NCBI GenBank assembly: GCA_016281495.1
Contig: JAEEIU010000018.1
Span: 1 to 64,000 of the forward strand
From: Treponema sp.
GTDB lineage: Bacteria; Spirochaetota; Spirochaetia; Treponematales; Treponemataceae
Length of the DNA: 64,000 nucleotides
Reading direction: 5' to 3'
A program made the position numbers and the translations under genes. Below, piece by piece: positions 52,399-60,790 of this stretch. The number at the start of each line of letters is the position of its first letter. Within the stretch, counting starts at the first letter, position 1. The notes beneath the pieces were generated by a model. The model was not told where the DNA came from, did no database searches, and worked only from the letters and a program-made list of their open reading frames with translations.

Positions 52399-54051
52399 AT
52401 GAACATTATTGCAACAATCCTTCAGCTGGTGGGAAGCCTTGCCTTTTTGCTCTTCGGCATGAAAATGCTCAGTGACGGTATTCAAAAGAGTGCCGGCTCA
52501 AGATTGCAGGCCGCCCTTGGATTTATGACCGGCAACAGAATGCTGGCCTTCATTACGGGTTTGGTGCTTACGTTCATCATTCAGTCTTCCGGAGCCACTA
52601 CAGCAATGGAAGTAAGCTTCGTAAACGCGGGGCTCATGACCGTAAAGCAGTCTGTGGGCGTAACCCTGGGCGCTAACGTCGGTACCACCATAACCGCCTG
52701 GCTTGTGGTCTTTTTCGGCTTTAACTTTAAGATTTCGTCGTTTGCCATACCGATTTTCGGGCTGGGATACATAATCACCCTCTTCAAGAAATGGAAGAAG
52801 CAGGCCCTTGGTGAGGCAATCATGGGCTTCGGAATGCTCTTCATCGGTCTTAGCTGGCTGTCCGATACGATTGACCCGGACAACGGCACCCTCAACTTCC
52901 TGAGGCATTTTGCTGATTTTGGCGCCTGGAGCATTTTAATCGGAATTGTCGTGGGTATGCTGATAACTGCCTTGATTCACTCTTCATCAGCGGAAAGTGC
53001 GATCGTCATCACCATGGCATACAACAGGCTCATCCCCTGGGAATTTGCGGCGGCCCTGGTCATCGGAAGCAACATCGGCTCCACAATTGACGCTGTCCTT
53101 GCCTCCTTAAAGTCATCGGCTCCTGCAAAACGTGCGGCCCTTGTTCACGTCCTCTTTAACGTCGTTGTGGTTCTTGCGGCCTGCGTATTCTTCAACCCCT
53201 TCCTGAACCTGATAGACTTTATCGTTCCGGGAACCCCTGAGACCAACATCACCTATCACATAGCGGCCCTTCATACGGTGCTAAAGACGATTACGGCCCT
53301 CTTGTGCCTTCCCTTTACCGGACAAATCGCATGGCTTACGGAAAAGCTCATTCCCGAAACCGAGGATGCCGTTCCGACTGAATATGTATTTGAATTCAAC
53401 GAGACCGGCGGCCGTGAAAATGCGACCTCCTACATCGTTCGTGTGGAAAAAGAGATTCAGGACATGACGGTGCTTGTTACAAAAATGTTTGAGGGTGTAT
53501 CCAGTGGATTTAAAAACCGCGATGACAGTTTTATCGATAATAATATAGAAGAACTTACACGTCAGGAAGATTTTGCCGACCAGATGAAGGAACAGATTAC
53601 AAAGTACCTCATCAACTGCTCGCACTTGCCATTGAGCACGCATCAGATACGCAGCCTGAGCATAATGCAGCAGATAGTTGACGAACTTGAGGAAATGACC
53701 GACGACTGCTACAACGTGGCGCTCCTTCTTAAAAAATCGATTGACAACAAGATGGAGTTTGCACAGGAAGACATGGACCGTCTGGAACCGTATCTTGACC
53801 TGGCACGTCAGAGCATGTATTTTGTAAGCACGAACATCAACCAGCATCTGGACAAGGACAAGCTTTTGATTGCAAAGGAAATTGAAGCCCAGATTGATGT
53901 GTTCAGGCATAACCTGAAGCGTGTTGCACGAAAGCGTCTTGAAGCCGGTGCAAATGTAAAGACCGAGTTGCTTTACATCGACATTGTACGAAAGATAGAA
54001 AAGTTTGGAGACAGGGCCTACAGTATTGCAAATTCCCTGTCTGAGTTCTGA
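52399..54051 (+). CDS. Na/Pi cotransporter family protein with PhoU-like C-terminus
   Basis: The N-terminal 310 residues are a membrane domain with the two inverted QSS repeats of the NptA family: FIIQSSGATTAMEVSFVNAG and ALIHSSSAESAIVITMAYN, together with GANVGTTITAWL and GSNIGSTIDAVLASL. The last 220 residues are helical and resemble PhoU (RVEKEIQDMTVLVTKMFEGV, then MQQIVDELEEMTDDCYNVALLLKK). It probably imports phosphate with sodium, with the PhoU-like part regulating flux. It is divergent from the GH120 gene. Confidence 0.88.
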   Translation: MNIIATILQLVGSLAFLLFGMKMLSDGIQKSAGSRLQAALGFMTGNRMLAFITGLVLTFIIQSSGATTAMEVSFVNAGLMTVKQSVGVTLGANVGTTITAWLVVFFGFNFKISSFAIPIFGLGYIITLFKKWKKQALGEAIMGFGMLFIGLSWLSDTIDPDNGTLNFLRHFADFGAWSILIGIVVGMLITALIHSSSAESAIVITMAYNRLIPWEFAAALVIGSNIGSTIDAVLASLKSSAPAKRAALVHVLFNVVVVLAACVFFNPFLNLIDFIVPGTPETNITYHIAALHTVLKTITALLCLPFTGQIAWLTEKLIPETEDAVPTEYVFEFNETGGRENATSYIVRVEKEIQDMTVLVTKMFEGVSSGFKNRDDSFIDNNIEELTRQEDFADQMKEQITKYLINCSHLPLSTHQIRSLSIMQQIVDELEEMTDDCYNVALLLKKSIDNKMEFAQEDMDRLEPYLDLARQSMYFVSTNINQHLDKDKLLIAKEIEAQIDVFRHNLKRVARKRLEAGANVKTELLYIDIVRKIEKFGDRAYSIANSLSEF

Positions 54052-54079
54052 TAGAAAAATAAAATTGGTGGTGGGAAAA

Positions 54080-54826
54080 ATGAAAAAAATACTTGCATGC
54101 TCTCTTATGGCACTCATGCTTTTTGGCTTTACATCATGTTCAAAGAAAAAGGAAAAGCGTTCTGCTCCGGCTGATTCTGATTTTCAGCAGGGAACTAACG
54201 TGTCTTCCGATGGCGAGGAGATTGTCAACTGGACTAACGAGCAGGGGTGCATCTGCGTCCTCTTTGGCGAAGGCTTTAACAGCGGAGAAGTATATGAGGA
54301 AATGCTGAACCGCCTTTCTTCCGTGTACGGCCTGGATTCCAACGGAGGGCTTTTGTATCCGATACTTTTCCCCGATGACCTTAAGGGCAAGATAGGCAAC
54401 CTTTATTCCCATCTGAATGACGTGGACATGCGTGGCCTGATTCTGCTGGGTGCTCCGGCTGGCACACACAATCAGCTTGCAAAATACATGGATCAGGATG
54501 GCGGAAGGACTTTCCCCGTGTTTTCTTTTTTTCCGCTGGATGACGTTTTGGGGCAGGAATATACATGCGACATTGTTCTGGAGTACGAAAGGAACGCCCA
54601 GGAACAGGTTGATTCAACGGAAGTGGAACAGAAGATAGACAAGGATGCGGAAGACATTGCATTCAAGGCAGTGCGTTACATGGCTCTGCTGAACGGTCCA
54701 CTTCCTATGAACGACCAGCTTAGGGAACACATTCAGAATATAGTGGGAGACAAGCAGATTAAGCGCTACGTTGACCATGACACAGGAATTCAGTCCATGA
54801 ACCATTATGTGCTGGAGCAGAAATAG
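54080..54826 (+). CDS. Hypothetical lipoprotein
   Basis: The ATG at 54080 gives a signal peptide ending in FGFTSC, a lipobox; the ORF-track start at 54005 lies inside the transporter gene. The mature part (about 225 residues) alternates strands and helices (GCICVLFGEGFN, MRGLILLGAPAGTHN), which loosely suggests a periplasmic-binding-like fold. I assign no family. The stop overlaps the GTG of the next gene by one base, so the two are translationally coupled. Confidence 0.7.
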   Translation: MKKILACSLMALMLFGFTSCSKKKEKRSAPADSDFQQGTNVSSDGEEIVNWTNEQGCICVLFGEGFNSGEVYEEMLNRLSSVYGLDSNGGLLYPILFPDDLKGKIGNLYSHLNDVDMRGLILLGAPAGTHNQLAKYMDQDGGRTFPVFSFFPLDDVLGQEYTCDIVLEYERNAQEQVDSTEVEQKIDKDAEDIAFKAVRYMALLNGPLPMNDQLREHIQNIVGDKQIKRYVDHDTGIQSMNHYVLEQK

Positions 54827-55530
54827 TGGCGTTACCCGGTAGCTTTGAACAGTGCCAGTGCGGCATTCTGGGGGCGGAAGAAGACGTGCTTGCCCTTGCC
54901 CAAAAGAAAGAAGCCAACGCCCTTGTTGTTGCAGATTCTCACGGAAACACTCCAAGACTCAAGTCGATAATCGAACAGTGGGGAACGGATTCCGATGCAT
55001 TGATTTTTTGCGGGGACGGAATCAGGGACTTGTGTGCCATACTGGGAAATGCGGTTGAAGACAGGTCCTTTTCGCTTTGCATTCCACCGGTAATCGGCTT
55101 TGTGATGGGAAACAATGATTTTGACAGCTTTGTTGCGGTAAATCCACTCAGAAAGGAAGATGAAAGCCAGCCATATTATGTCGAGGTAAAGGTTCCTCCG
55201 GCATTGTGCATGAATATATGCGGAACGAATGTCTTTGTATCTCACGGCCACTATTACGGCGTTTACGGAAGTCCTGTTGCCCTGTGTGATGCGGCAAGGG
55301 AAAACGGTGCGACTCTGGCATTGTACGGACACACCCATGTCCCGAATGCAAGCTATATTGATGATGTGTATGCGGTAAATCCGGGAAGCTGTTCACTCCC
55401 AAGGATGGGTGAGCCTCCGACTTTTGCACGCCTGTTCTTTGCGCAGGGCAGGAAGATTCCGTTCTGTACGTTCTTCAAGCAGCAGGGTGGAAAATACGTT
55501 CCATACAAGCCGCTTGTAAGCCTTTGGTAA
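54826..55530 (+). CDS. YfcE/MJ0936-type metallophosphodiesterase
   Basis: The GTG start overlaps the preceding stop codon. All calcineurin-like metal motifs are present: VVADSHGN (DxH), FCGDGIRDL (GD), VMGNNDFD (GNND), VSHGHYYG and LYGHTHVPN (GHTH). The family hydrolyses phosphodiesters of small molecules. About 35 extra N-terminal residues precede the first motif. Its real substrate is unknown; the coupling with a lipoprotein gene is unusual. Confidence 0.85.
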   Translation: MALPGSFEQCQCGILGAEEDVLALAQKKEANALVVADSHGNTPRLKSIIEQWGTDSDALIFCGDGIRDLCAILGNAVEDRSFSLCIPPVIGFVMGNNDFDSFVAVNPLRKEDESQPYYVEVKVPPALCMNICGTNVFVSHGHYYGVYGSPVALCDAARENGATLALYGHTHVPNASYIDDVYAVNPGSCSLPRMGEPPTFARLFFAQGRKIPFCTFFKQQGGKYVPYKPLVSLW

Positions 55531-55545
55531 AGGTTAAACGCAGTC

Positions 55546-57027
55546 CTAGCCGATGAGTGACTTGTTCTTCTTTGTGACAGGCTCGCTCGTTACGTCAACT
55601 CCCAGCTTCTTGAAAATCTTTCGGTCAACTTCACTAAGCATTACGGTTGTATGAACCTGACATCCTGACAATTCGGGAAGATGCTCCAGAGCCTTCTTGC
55701 AGTTTTCGTCGCTTAATGAAAGCATTGCGAGTGCGACCAGAACTTCGTCGGTGTGGAGCCTTGGGTTTTTGCCGCGGAGGTATGACACCTTCATGTTCTG
55801 GATTGGTTCTATCATGCGGGCGGGAATGAGCTTTACGCTGTGGTCGATTCCAGCCAGATGCTTTATTGCGTGAATGATGAGTGCAGCGCTTGTTCCCAGA
55901 AGGTCAGAGGTTTCGGATGTTACGATCGTGCCGTCGTTCAGTTCCATTGCAGAGCAGGGGAGGCCTGATTTTGCACCGCGTTCCTTTGCGGCAACCGTTA
56001 CCTTCCTGTCTTCGGTGGTAATCTTTGCCTGCTTCATCAAAAGTTCAATCTTGTTCACTTCGTCTTCGGTGGCCTTTCCTTCGGCAAGCAGGTTGAGCGT
56101 GTTGTAATATCGGCGGATGATTTCCTGCTTTGATGCAAAACAGCATGCCTCGTCGTCAACGATGCAGTAGCCGGCCATGTTTACGCCCATGTCTGTGGGA
56201 GACTTGTACGGGTTTTCGCCGTAGATTCCCTCGAATATGGCGTTGAGCACAGGGAAGATTTCTATGTCGCGGTTGTAGTTTACAGTTGTCTGACCGTATG
56301 CGTCCAGGTGGAACGGGTCGATCATGTTCACGTCGTTAAGGTCTGCCGTGGCGGCCTCGTATGCAAGGTTTACCGGATGCTTTAACGGAAGGTTCCAGAT
56401 GGGGAATGTCTCAAACTTTGCGTATCCAGCCTTGATTCCGCGCTTGTTCTCGTGGTAGAGCTGGCTTAGGCATGTTGCCATTTTTCCGCTTCCGGGACCA
56501 GGTGCCGTGACGACAACCAGAGGCCTTGTGGTTTCGATGTAGTCGTTCTTGCCGTAACCTTCGTCGCTGTCGATGAGGGCCACGTTTGTGGGATAGCCTT
56601 CGATTGTATAATGGTAGTAGGTCTTGATGTTCATCTTCTTGAGCCGTGAACGGAATGCCTTTGCAGCTTCCTGGCCCTTGTAGTGCGTGATGACGACGCT
56701 GCCCACCATGAGTCCGCGGTTCTGGAATTCATCCCTCAGGCGCAGTACGTCCTTGTCATAGGTGATGCCCAGGTCTCCGCGCACCTTGTTCTTTTCGATA
56801 TCCACCGCAGAGATGACTATTACGATTTCCGCATAGTCCGCCAGCTGCATGAGCATTTTGAGCTTTGAGTCGGGCTGGAACCCCGGCAGTACGCGTGAGG
56901 CATGGTAGTCGTCGAAAAGCTTTCCGCCGAATTCCAGATACAGCTTGTCGCCAAATTTGGCAATGCGTTCCTTAATGTGTTCTGATTGAATCTTAAGATA
57001 TTTGTCGTTATCGAATCCCGTTTTCAT
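55546..57027 (-). CDS. DUF1846 (UPF0371) family protein
   Basis: The 493-residue protein is full length for the family: MKTGFDNDKYLKIQSEHIKERI at the start, VVVTAPGPGSGKMATCLSQLYHE with a P-loop-like glycine run, and MGVNMAGYCIVDDEAC. Structures exist for the family but no reaction has been shown. It faces the phosphodiesterase gene with 15 bp between stops. A near-perfect promoter lies 11 bases before the ATG and there is no ribosome site, so the message is probably almost leaderless. Confidence 0.88.
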   Translation of the reverse strand: MKTGFDNDKYLKIQSEHIKERIAKFGDKLYLEFGGKLFDDYHASRVLPGFQPDSKLKMLMQLADYAEIVIVISAVDIEKNKVRGDLGITYDKDVLRLRDEFQNRGLMVGSVVITHYKGQEAAKAFRSRLKKMNIKTYYHYTIEGYPTNVALIDSDEGYGKNDYIETTRPLVVVTAPGPGSGKMATCLSQLYHENKRGIKAGYAKFETFPIWNLPLKHPVNLAYEAATADLNDVNMIDPFHLDAYGQTTVNYNRDIEIFPVLNAIFEGIYGENPYKSPTDMGVNMAGYCIVDDEACCFASKQEIIRRYYNTLNLLAEGKATEDEVNKIELLMKQAKITTEDRKVTVAAKERGAKSGLPCSAMELNDGTIVTSETSDLLGTSAALIIHAIKHLAGIDHSVKLIPARMIEPIQNMKVSYLRGKNPRLHTDEVLVALAMLSLSDENCKKALEHLPELSGCQVHTTVMLSEVDRKIFKKLGVDVTSEPVTKKNKSLIG

Positions 57028-57037
57028 ACGGAATTTT

Positions 57038-57066
57038 ATTATAATTCAGATTGGAAAAAATGGCAA
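57038..57066 (-). promoter_or_regulatory. Promoter of the DUF1846 gene, near-leaderless
   Basis: On the minus strand TTGCCA is followed after 17 bp by a perfect TATAAT. The start codon is 10 bases past the -10, leaving about four bases of leader. Confidence 0.65.
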
Positions 57067-57080
57067 GTCGGAGAAAAACT

Positions 57081-57194
57081 ATAAAAATGTGTAAAAACAG
57101 GGGTAAAAATGCTATAAAAATGTGTAAAAATAGGCTAAAAAATCAATAAAAATGTGTAAAAATGGTTCTAAAACCCTTTATTTTTGTGTAAAAA
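57081..57194 (+). promoter_or_regulatory. Phased 32-33-bp repeat array before the AAA/DUF4143 gene
   Basis: ATAAAAATGTGTAAAAA occurs at 57081, 57114 and 57146, with a fourth partial copy ending at 57194. The core TGTGTAAAAA starts at 57088, 57121, 57153 and 57185, giving steps of 33, 32 and 32 bp, about three helical turns. Spacers also carry TAAAA tracts. The array fills the divergent gap between DUF1846 and the ATPase gene and ends 18 bp before the ATG. Confidence 0.75.
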
Positions 57195-57211
57195 TCACAT
57201 AAAATATAAGC

Positions 57212-58510
57212 ATGTACAGAAAGGCGCTGATGAAACTGGCACAATGGAAATCCTCCTCCCATAGAAAACCTCTTGTTTTGCGTGGGGCACGTCAGGTTGG
57301 AAAAACCTGGCTTATGAAAGAATTTGGCCGATTAAATTACGAAAAGACTTTTTATTTCTCGTTTGAAAATGACAGCGAACTTGCAAAAATATTTGCAACA
57401 AATAAAGACCCCTATAGAATAATTTCGCTTTTGGGAACAATTAAAAATTCAAAAATCGAAAAAGAAAAACATCTGATTATTTTTGATGAAATTCAGGAAT
57501 GCCCAAATGCACTTAATTCGTTAAAATACTTTTGTGAAGATGCCAATGATTATCATGTAATAGCCGCAGGAAGTCTTCTTGGAACTTTTCTTTCAAGACC
57601 TATGAGCTATCCGGTTGGAAAAGTGAATCTGCTGAATGTTTATCCTATGGATTTTGAAGAATTCTTGGGAGCTGTTAATCAGCCACTTTTAAAATATTTG
57701 GAAGAAACTCCACCGGAAGAAATAATTTCCCTGCAGCATACGAAGCTTATTGAACAGTATCATGACTATCTGATAGTTGGCGGGCTTCCTGAATGTGTTT
57801 CAAGCTGGGCGGAAGAAAAAAATTCTGGGACAGTTATGCAGATTCAAAAAGAATTGTTGGCTTTGTATGAGAACGATATAACAAAGCATAACGGAAAAAT
57901 TGATGCAGGCAGAATTCTGCTGGTTTTCAGAAGTATTGTAACACAGCTTGCTAAAGAAAACGAAAAGTTTATTTACGGTTGTGTAAAGCAAGGTGCGCGT
58001 GCCCGCGAATTTGAAGTGGCTATAGAATGGCTTGTAAGTGCGAGTCTTGTACTTCGTGTTTATGATGTAAAAAAGCCTGAGCATCCGATAAAAGTTTTTG
58101 AGGATTTTTCAAGTTTTAAACTCTTCTTTTTTGATGTCGGATTGGCAAAATGTGCTGCTGAAGTTCAAAATAAACAGATTGTACTGGATTCTGATTTTCA
58201 GTTCAAAGGTGCGCTTACGGAAAACTATGTTCTGCAGCAGTTTCATGCGAATCTTGAAAATGATGTACATTATTATTCTCCTGCTCAGAATTACGAGGTA
58301 GATTTTCTTTTGCAAAACGAAATGCAGATAATACCTGTTGAATGTAAAGCCGGTGGAAACGTAACTTCCGCGAGCTTTAAGCGTTATCGCAGGGAGCAAA
58401 AGCCAGAGCTGGCAATAAGGTTTTCCCAGCTCCAATACAAAGAACAGGACGACATGATAAATGTTCCGCTGTACCTGGCAGACAAAATAAACGAAATTGT
58501 TTCAAAGTAA
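57212..58510 (+). CDS. AAA-family ATPase with DUF4143 and C-terminal nuclease-like domain
   Basis: The N-terminal ATPase part has Walker A (RGARQVGKTWL, about 25-35) and Walker B (HLIIFDEIQECP). The DUF4143 part follows (about 220-430) and contains a PD-(D/E)XK-like segment, YEVDFLLQNEMQIIPVECKAG. The family is widespread in gut bacteria and archaea with unknown function and is often found near toxin-antitoxin or mobile genes. There is no clear ribosome site. The 3' end overlaps the convergent vsr gene by nine bases. It begins the accessory island. Confidence 0.85.
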   Translation: MYRKALMKLAQWKSSSHRKPLVLRGARQVGKTWLMKEFGRLNYEKTFYFSFENDSELAKIFATNKDPYRIISLLGTIKNSKIEKEKHLIIFDEIQECPNALNSLKYFCEDANDYHVIAAGSLLGTFLSRPMSYPVGKVNLLNVYPMDFEEFLGAVNQPLLKYLEETPPEEIISLQHTKLIEQYHDYLIVGGLPECVSSWAEEKNSGTVMQIQKELLALYENDITKHNGKIDAGRILLVFRSIVTQLAKENEKFIYGCVKQGARAREFEVAIEWLVSASLVLRVYDVKKPEHPIKVFEDFSSFKLFFFDVGLAKCAAEVQNKQIVLDSDFQFKGALTENYVLQQFHANLENDVHYYSPAQNYEVDFLLQNEMQIIPVECKAGGNVTSASFKRYRREQKPELAIRFSQLQYKEQDDMINVPLYLADKINEIVSK

Positions 58511-59035
58511 GTTCCCGCTGATTTCGAGGTAGGGGTCGCCGGATTCTTCCAGCCATTGCATGATCTGGTTCTTGACGTTTTCTATCCTGCGGCGGGAGTT
58601 TTTGCCTCGGATGGCACATTCCCAGACAAGGCACACGCGCCAGCATTGGTCCTGGTAGTACTTTATGACCTGTTCGTCACGCTCCCTGTTGCACCTGAAT
58701 TTATTGCTCCAGAACTCCTGGTTGGACGAGGGAAAGCGGAAATAACGACAGCCTTCGTGTGCATACGTCGCATTTGCGCCGTTCGCATGAGAGGAAGCTA
58801 TTGGATGTCGGCTGGAGTCCCAGCCGTGCGCGTGCCAGAAGCAGCCGTTTATGAAGACTACGGCGTAGTAGCGGGGGAAGATTAGGTCGGGTTTCCCGGG
58901 GTAGCGTTTGTCGCAGATGCGGTACCTGAACCCTGCCCTGAACAGAGCGGAGCGGATCTGCTTTTCCGGCCTTGTGTCCTTTGACCGAATGTGAGACATC
59001 GCCTTGTGCCGTGATTCCGGAGATAAAACGTCCAT
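58502..59035 (-). CDS. vsr: Very short patch repair (Vsr) endonuclease
   Basis: The 177-residue protein matches Vsr: MSHIRSKDTRPEKQIRSALFRAGFRYR, then KRYPGKPDLIFPRYYAVVFINGCFWHAHGW (catalytic Asp and zinc-site Cys/His) and SNQEFWSNKFRCNRERDEQVIKYY...WRVCLVWECAI. It has about 20 more residues than usual between the HAH and FRFPSS segments. Vsr nicks beside T:G mismatches made when 5-methylcytosine is deaminated and normally accompanies a cytosine methyltransferase, which is not in this window. It starts 10 bp after mutT and is probably co-transcribed with it. Confidence 0.88.
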   Translation of the reverse strand: MDVLSPESRHKAMSHIRSKDTRPEKQIRSALFRAGFRYRICDKRYPGKPDLIFPRYYAVVFINGCFWHAHGWDSSRHPIASSHANGANATYAHEGCRYFRFPSSNQEFWSNKFRCNRERDEQVIKYYQDQCWRVCLVWECAIRGKNSRRRIENVKNQIMQWLEESGDPYLEISGNLL

Positions 59036-59045
59036 GGGGGAGATT

Positions 59046-59450
59046 CTATAACATTTCCGTGATTTTATCCAGAATGAGTTCGTCGGCGGGGAGCCATTTT
59101 ACTGAATGGAGGGTTTCCCGCGTGAGCCAGAGTGCGTTTTCGTGCTCCAGGAGCTCAAGTCTGCCAGATTCAAGGGTGCAGAGGATGCAGTGCATGGTCA
59201 GGTGGAATGCTGGGTAGTCGTAGTCCACGGTGCCGATGATTTTCTGCGCGTGAACCTGGGCCGAAAGCTCTTCCCTGATTTCGCGCTCGATGCACTGTTC
59301 TGGGGTTTCGCCTTCTTCGATTTTACCGCCGGGGAATTCCCACCAGCCCTTCCAGTCGCCGTAGCCGCGTTGGGTTGCAAAGATTTCCCTTTTGCCGCTT
59401 TCCGCATTTGTGCGCAGGATGACCGCCCCGCTGACGGTTATGGTTTTCAT
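59046..59450 (-). CDS. Nudix hydrolase, MutT-like
   Basis: The Nudix box is complete (GGKIEEGETPEQCIEREIREELSAQV, about 35-60). The 134-residue length and FATQRGYGDWKGWWEFPGG opening are typical of MutT-type 8-oxo-dGTP diphosphatases. It would clear oxidised dGTP before it is built into DNA. GGAGGACAACG precedes the ATG. Downstream vsr on the same strand makes a two-gene mutation-avoidance unit. Confidence 0.87.
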   Translation of the reverse strand: MKTITVSGAVILRTNAESGKREIFATQRGYGDWKGWWEFPGGKIEEGETPEQCIEREIREELSAQVHAQKIIGTVDYDYPAFHLTMHCILCTLESGRLELLEHENALWLTRETLHSVKWLPADELILDKITEML

Positions 59451-59518
59451 CGTTGTCCTCCATCCGTACCAAGCATATCAGTTCTTGTGGTAAAGTCAAG
59501 ATAGAATGTGATTTGACG

Positions 59519-59552
59519 TTGTTGCTTAAGCAACATGCGAAGCCGCGTGACA
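59519..59552 (-). repeat. Structured repeat, copy 3 (same tip, different hairpin)
   Basis: On the minus strand the tip TGTCACGCGGCTTCG is followed by TGTTGCTTAAGCAACA, a perfect stem whose sequence differs from the hairpins at 21500 and 50103. Tip conservation with stem replacement suggests the shape matters. It lies between mutT and an Rpn remnant; the rest of the gap has only simple repeats. Confidence 0.65.
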
Positions 59553-59610
59553 ACAATCTTTTTTCAATTACTATCCAGCAAGACACAAAGCCAATCAGTA
59601 AGACAATCTC

Positions 59611-59650
59611 AATTCTTAATTCTTAATTATGCATTCTTAATTGTTAATTG
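59611..59650. repeat. AATTCTTAATT simple repeat, left flank of Rpn remnants
   Basis: AATTCTTAATTCTTAATTATG and related units form the mirror image of the heptamer array at 60260, so the two Rpn remnants are bracketed by inverted simple repeats. It overlaps the stop region of the left remnant. Confidence 0.7.
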
Positions 59651-59827
59651 TTCCGCCAGTTCCTTTACTTTTTCCAGTGACAAACCGACACCCTGTGCAA
59701 TCTGTTCGTGGGTCAGAACATTCATGGACAGAAATTTTCTGGCATTTTCCAACGCATTTCGTTGGATGCCCTGTTCAATTCCTTCCTGTCTTGCCCGTTC
59801 CATTATGTCCCTGTCGTGTAAATTCAT
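59627..59827 (-). pseudogene. Rpn-family C-terminal fragment
   Basis: Only the coiled tail is left (MERARQEGIEQGIQRNALENARKFLSMNVLTHEQIAQGVGLSLEKVKELAEQ). It closely matches the last 50 residues of the intact Rpn protein at 20594. The nuclease core is absent, so it cannot be functional as a nuclease. Recombination between Rpn tails could produce such stumps. Confidence 0.75.
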
Positions 59828-59870
59828 AGCTAAGTAATCACTCCTGAATTTCTTATTCGCTTTGAGCTTC

Positions 59871-60414
59871 TCAACTTCTTTCTTTTATCTTAATCCTATC
59901 AGCAATTTCCTGCACTTTTTCCAAAGGAAGTCCGATTGCCTGAGAAATCTGCTCAATAGTGTTAACACCCATTCGTAAGAAGTTTTCGGCGGTTTCTATG
60001 GCTTTTTGGGAGGCACCTTGGGCAAGACCGGCAGTAAGGCCTTCTTCGTACGCATCTTCTTTTTCATCATCTATCGTCTGTTGCCAAGTCATGTACTGCT
60101 TCCTCCATTTCATGTTTTTCTTGGCGAAACTAACCTTCTCCTCAATGGATTTGGTCAGCTCGCTCTGGACGCAATGTTCCTTCAGGTACTTGAAGAAGTT
60201 CTTTGCCTCTTCTCCTTTCATATTAGCATATTCCGACGCATTGAAAAAGACCTTTTTCTAATTAAGAATTAAGAATTAAGAATTATGAATTATGAATTAT
60301 GAATTATGAATTATGAATTGGAAGTTCCGGCTCGCTTTCCATTATCTTACAGAAGAGGAAATTGTTGGCAAAGGTCAATTCCTCCCACGACGGTGACTTT
60401 TTCTTTTTGGGCAT
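59871..60414 (-). pseudogene. Broken Rpn-family gene with catalytic core deleted
   Basis: The ORF track misses the N-terminal piece: minus-strand 60414-60304 encodes MPKKKKSPSWEELTFANNF and on to CKIMESEPELP, the usual Rpn opening, then runs into a stop inside the heptamer repeat. After the repeat, 60257-59871 encodes the C-terminal third (FFNASEYANMKGEEAKNFF to KVQEIADRIKI). The region that should hold the PD-(D/E)XK core is missing, so the gene is dead. The heptamer array marks the deletion or insertion point. Confidence 0.78.
60260..60319. repeat. Heptanucleotide microsatellite at the Rpn break point
   Basis: Three AATTAAG units are followed by five AATTATG units and a partial copy. A 7-bp period is not a multiple of three, so unit gain or loss shifts frames, but the flanking gene is already broken. 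Confidence 0.9.
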
Positions 60415-60790
60415 AGGTGCCTCCTGTGTAATGATATTGAGGAATCTATAAATTCCACTAATATATATATGGTGCAGGACTTAACGTTTTTAACAAAAAA
60501 TCGGGGATAATTTTTAAAAAAATTTAAGAAAACGTGAAAATCGGTAAAGTCGTTTTTGGGGAATTTGTTTTGCCAGATGCTGTTGTCCACAAAGACATTT
60601 GAAATAACACACACCACACCACTTTCCCTGTGGAAAAACAGCAAAACCGCTTACACCGCACAAATGTATGCTTGCTACGAACCCCGCCTCTATTACAGCC
60701 TTTTCTCGGTTAACATTGAATTATCCATTTAATGTAAATGGCACTTGCCTTCCAATATCCAGTTCATACACATAAAAAGGAGAAAAAACA
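60415..60790. other. Long intergenic stretch without a convincing gene
   Basis: Between the Rpn remnant and the phased array there is A/T-rich DNA with a small GGAAT-CTATAA-ATTCC hairpin (near 60440). The minus ORF 60375-60644 overlaps the Rpn start region in another frame and looks like a chance ORF. I see no other gene or RNA structure. Confidence 0.5.

Noticed and set aside
53281-54117. 278-aa minus ORF opposite the Na/Pi transporter
   Set aside because: Shadow of the PhoU-like part; the plus-strand frame carries clear family motifs.
57081-57194. Phased repeats as a small CRISPR or a replication iteron cluster
   Set aside because: The 15-bp spacers are too short and A/T-rich, there is no cas or rep gene, and the position just before a start codon suits regulation better.
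60375-60644. 89-aa minus ORF near the Rpn remnant
   Set aside because: Overlaps the real Rpn N-terminal piece in a different frame and shows no family features.
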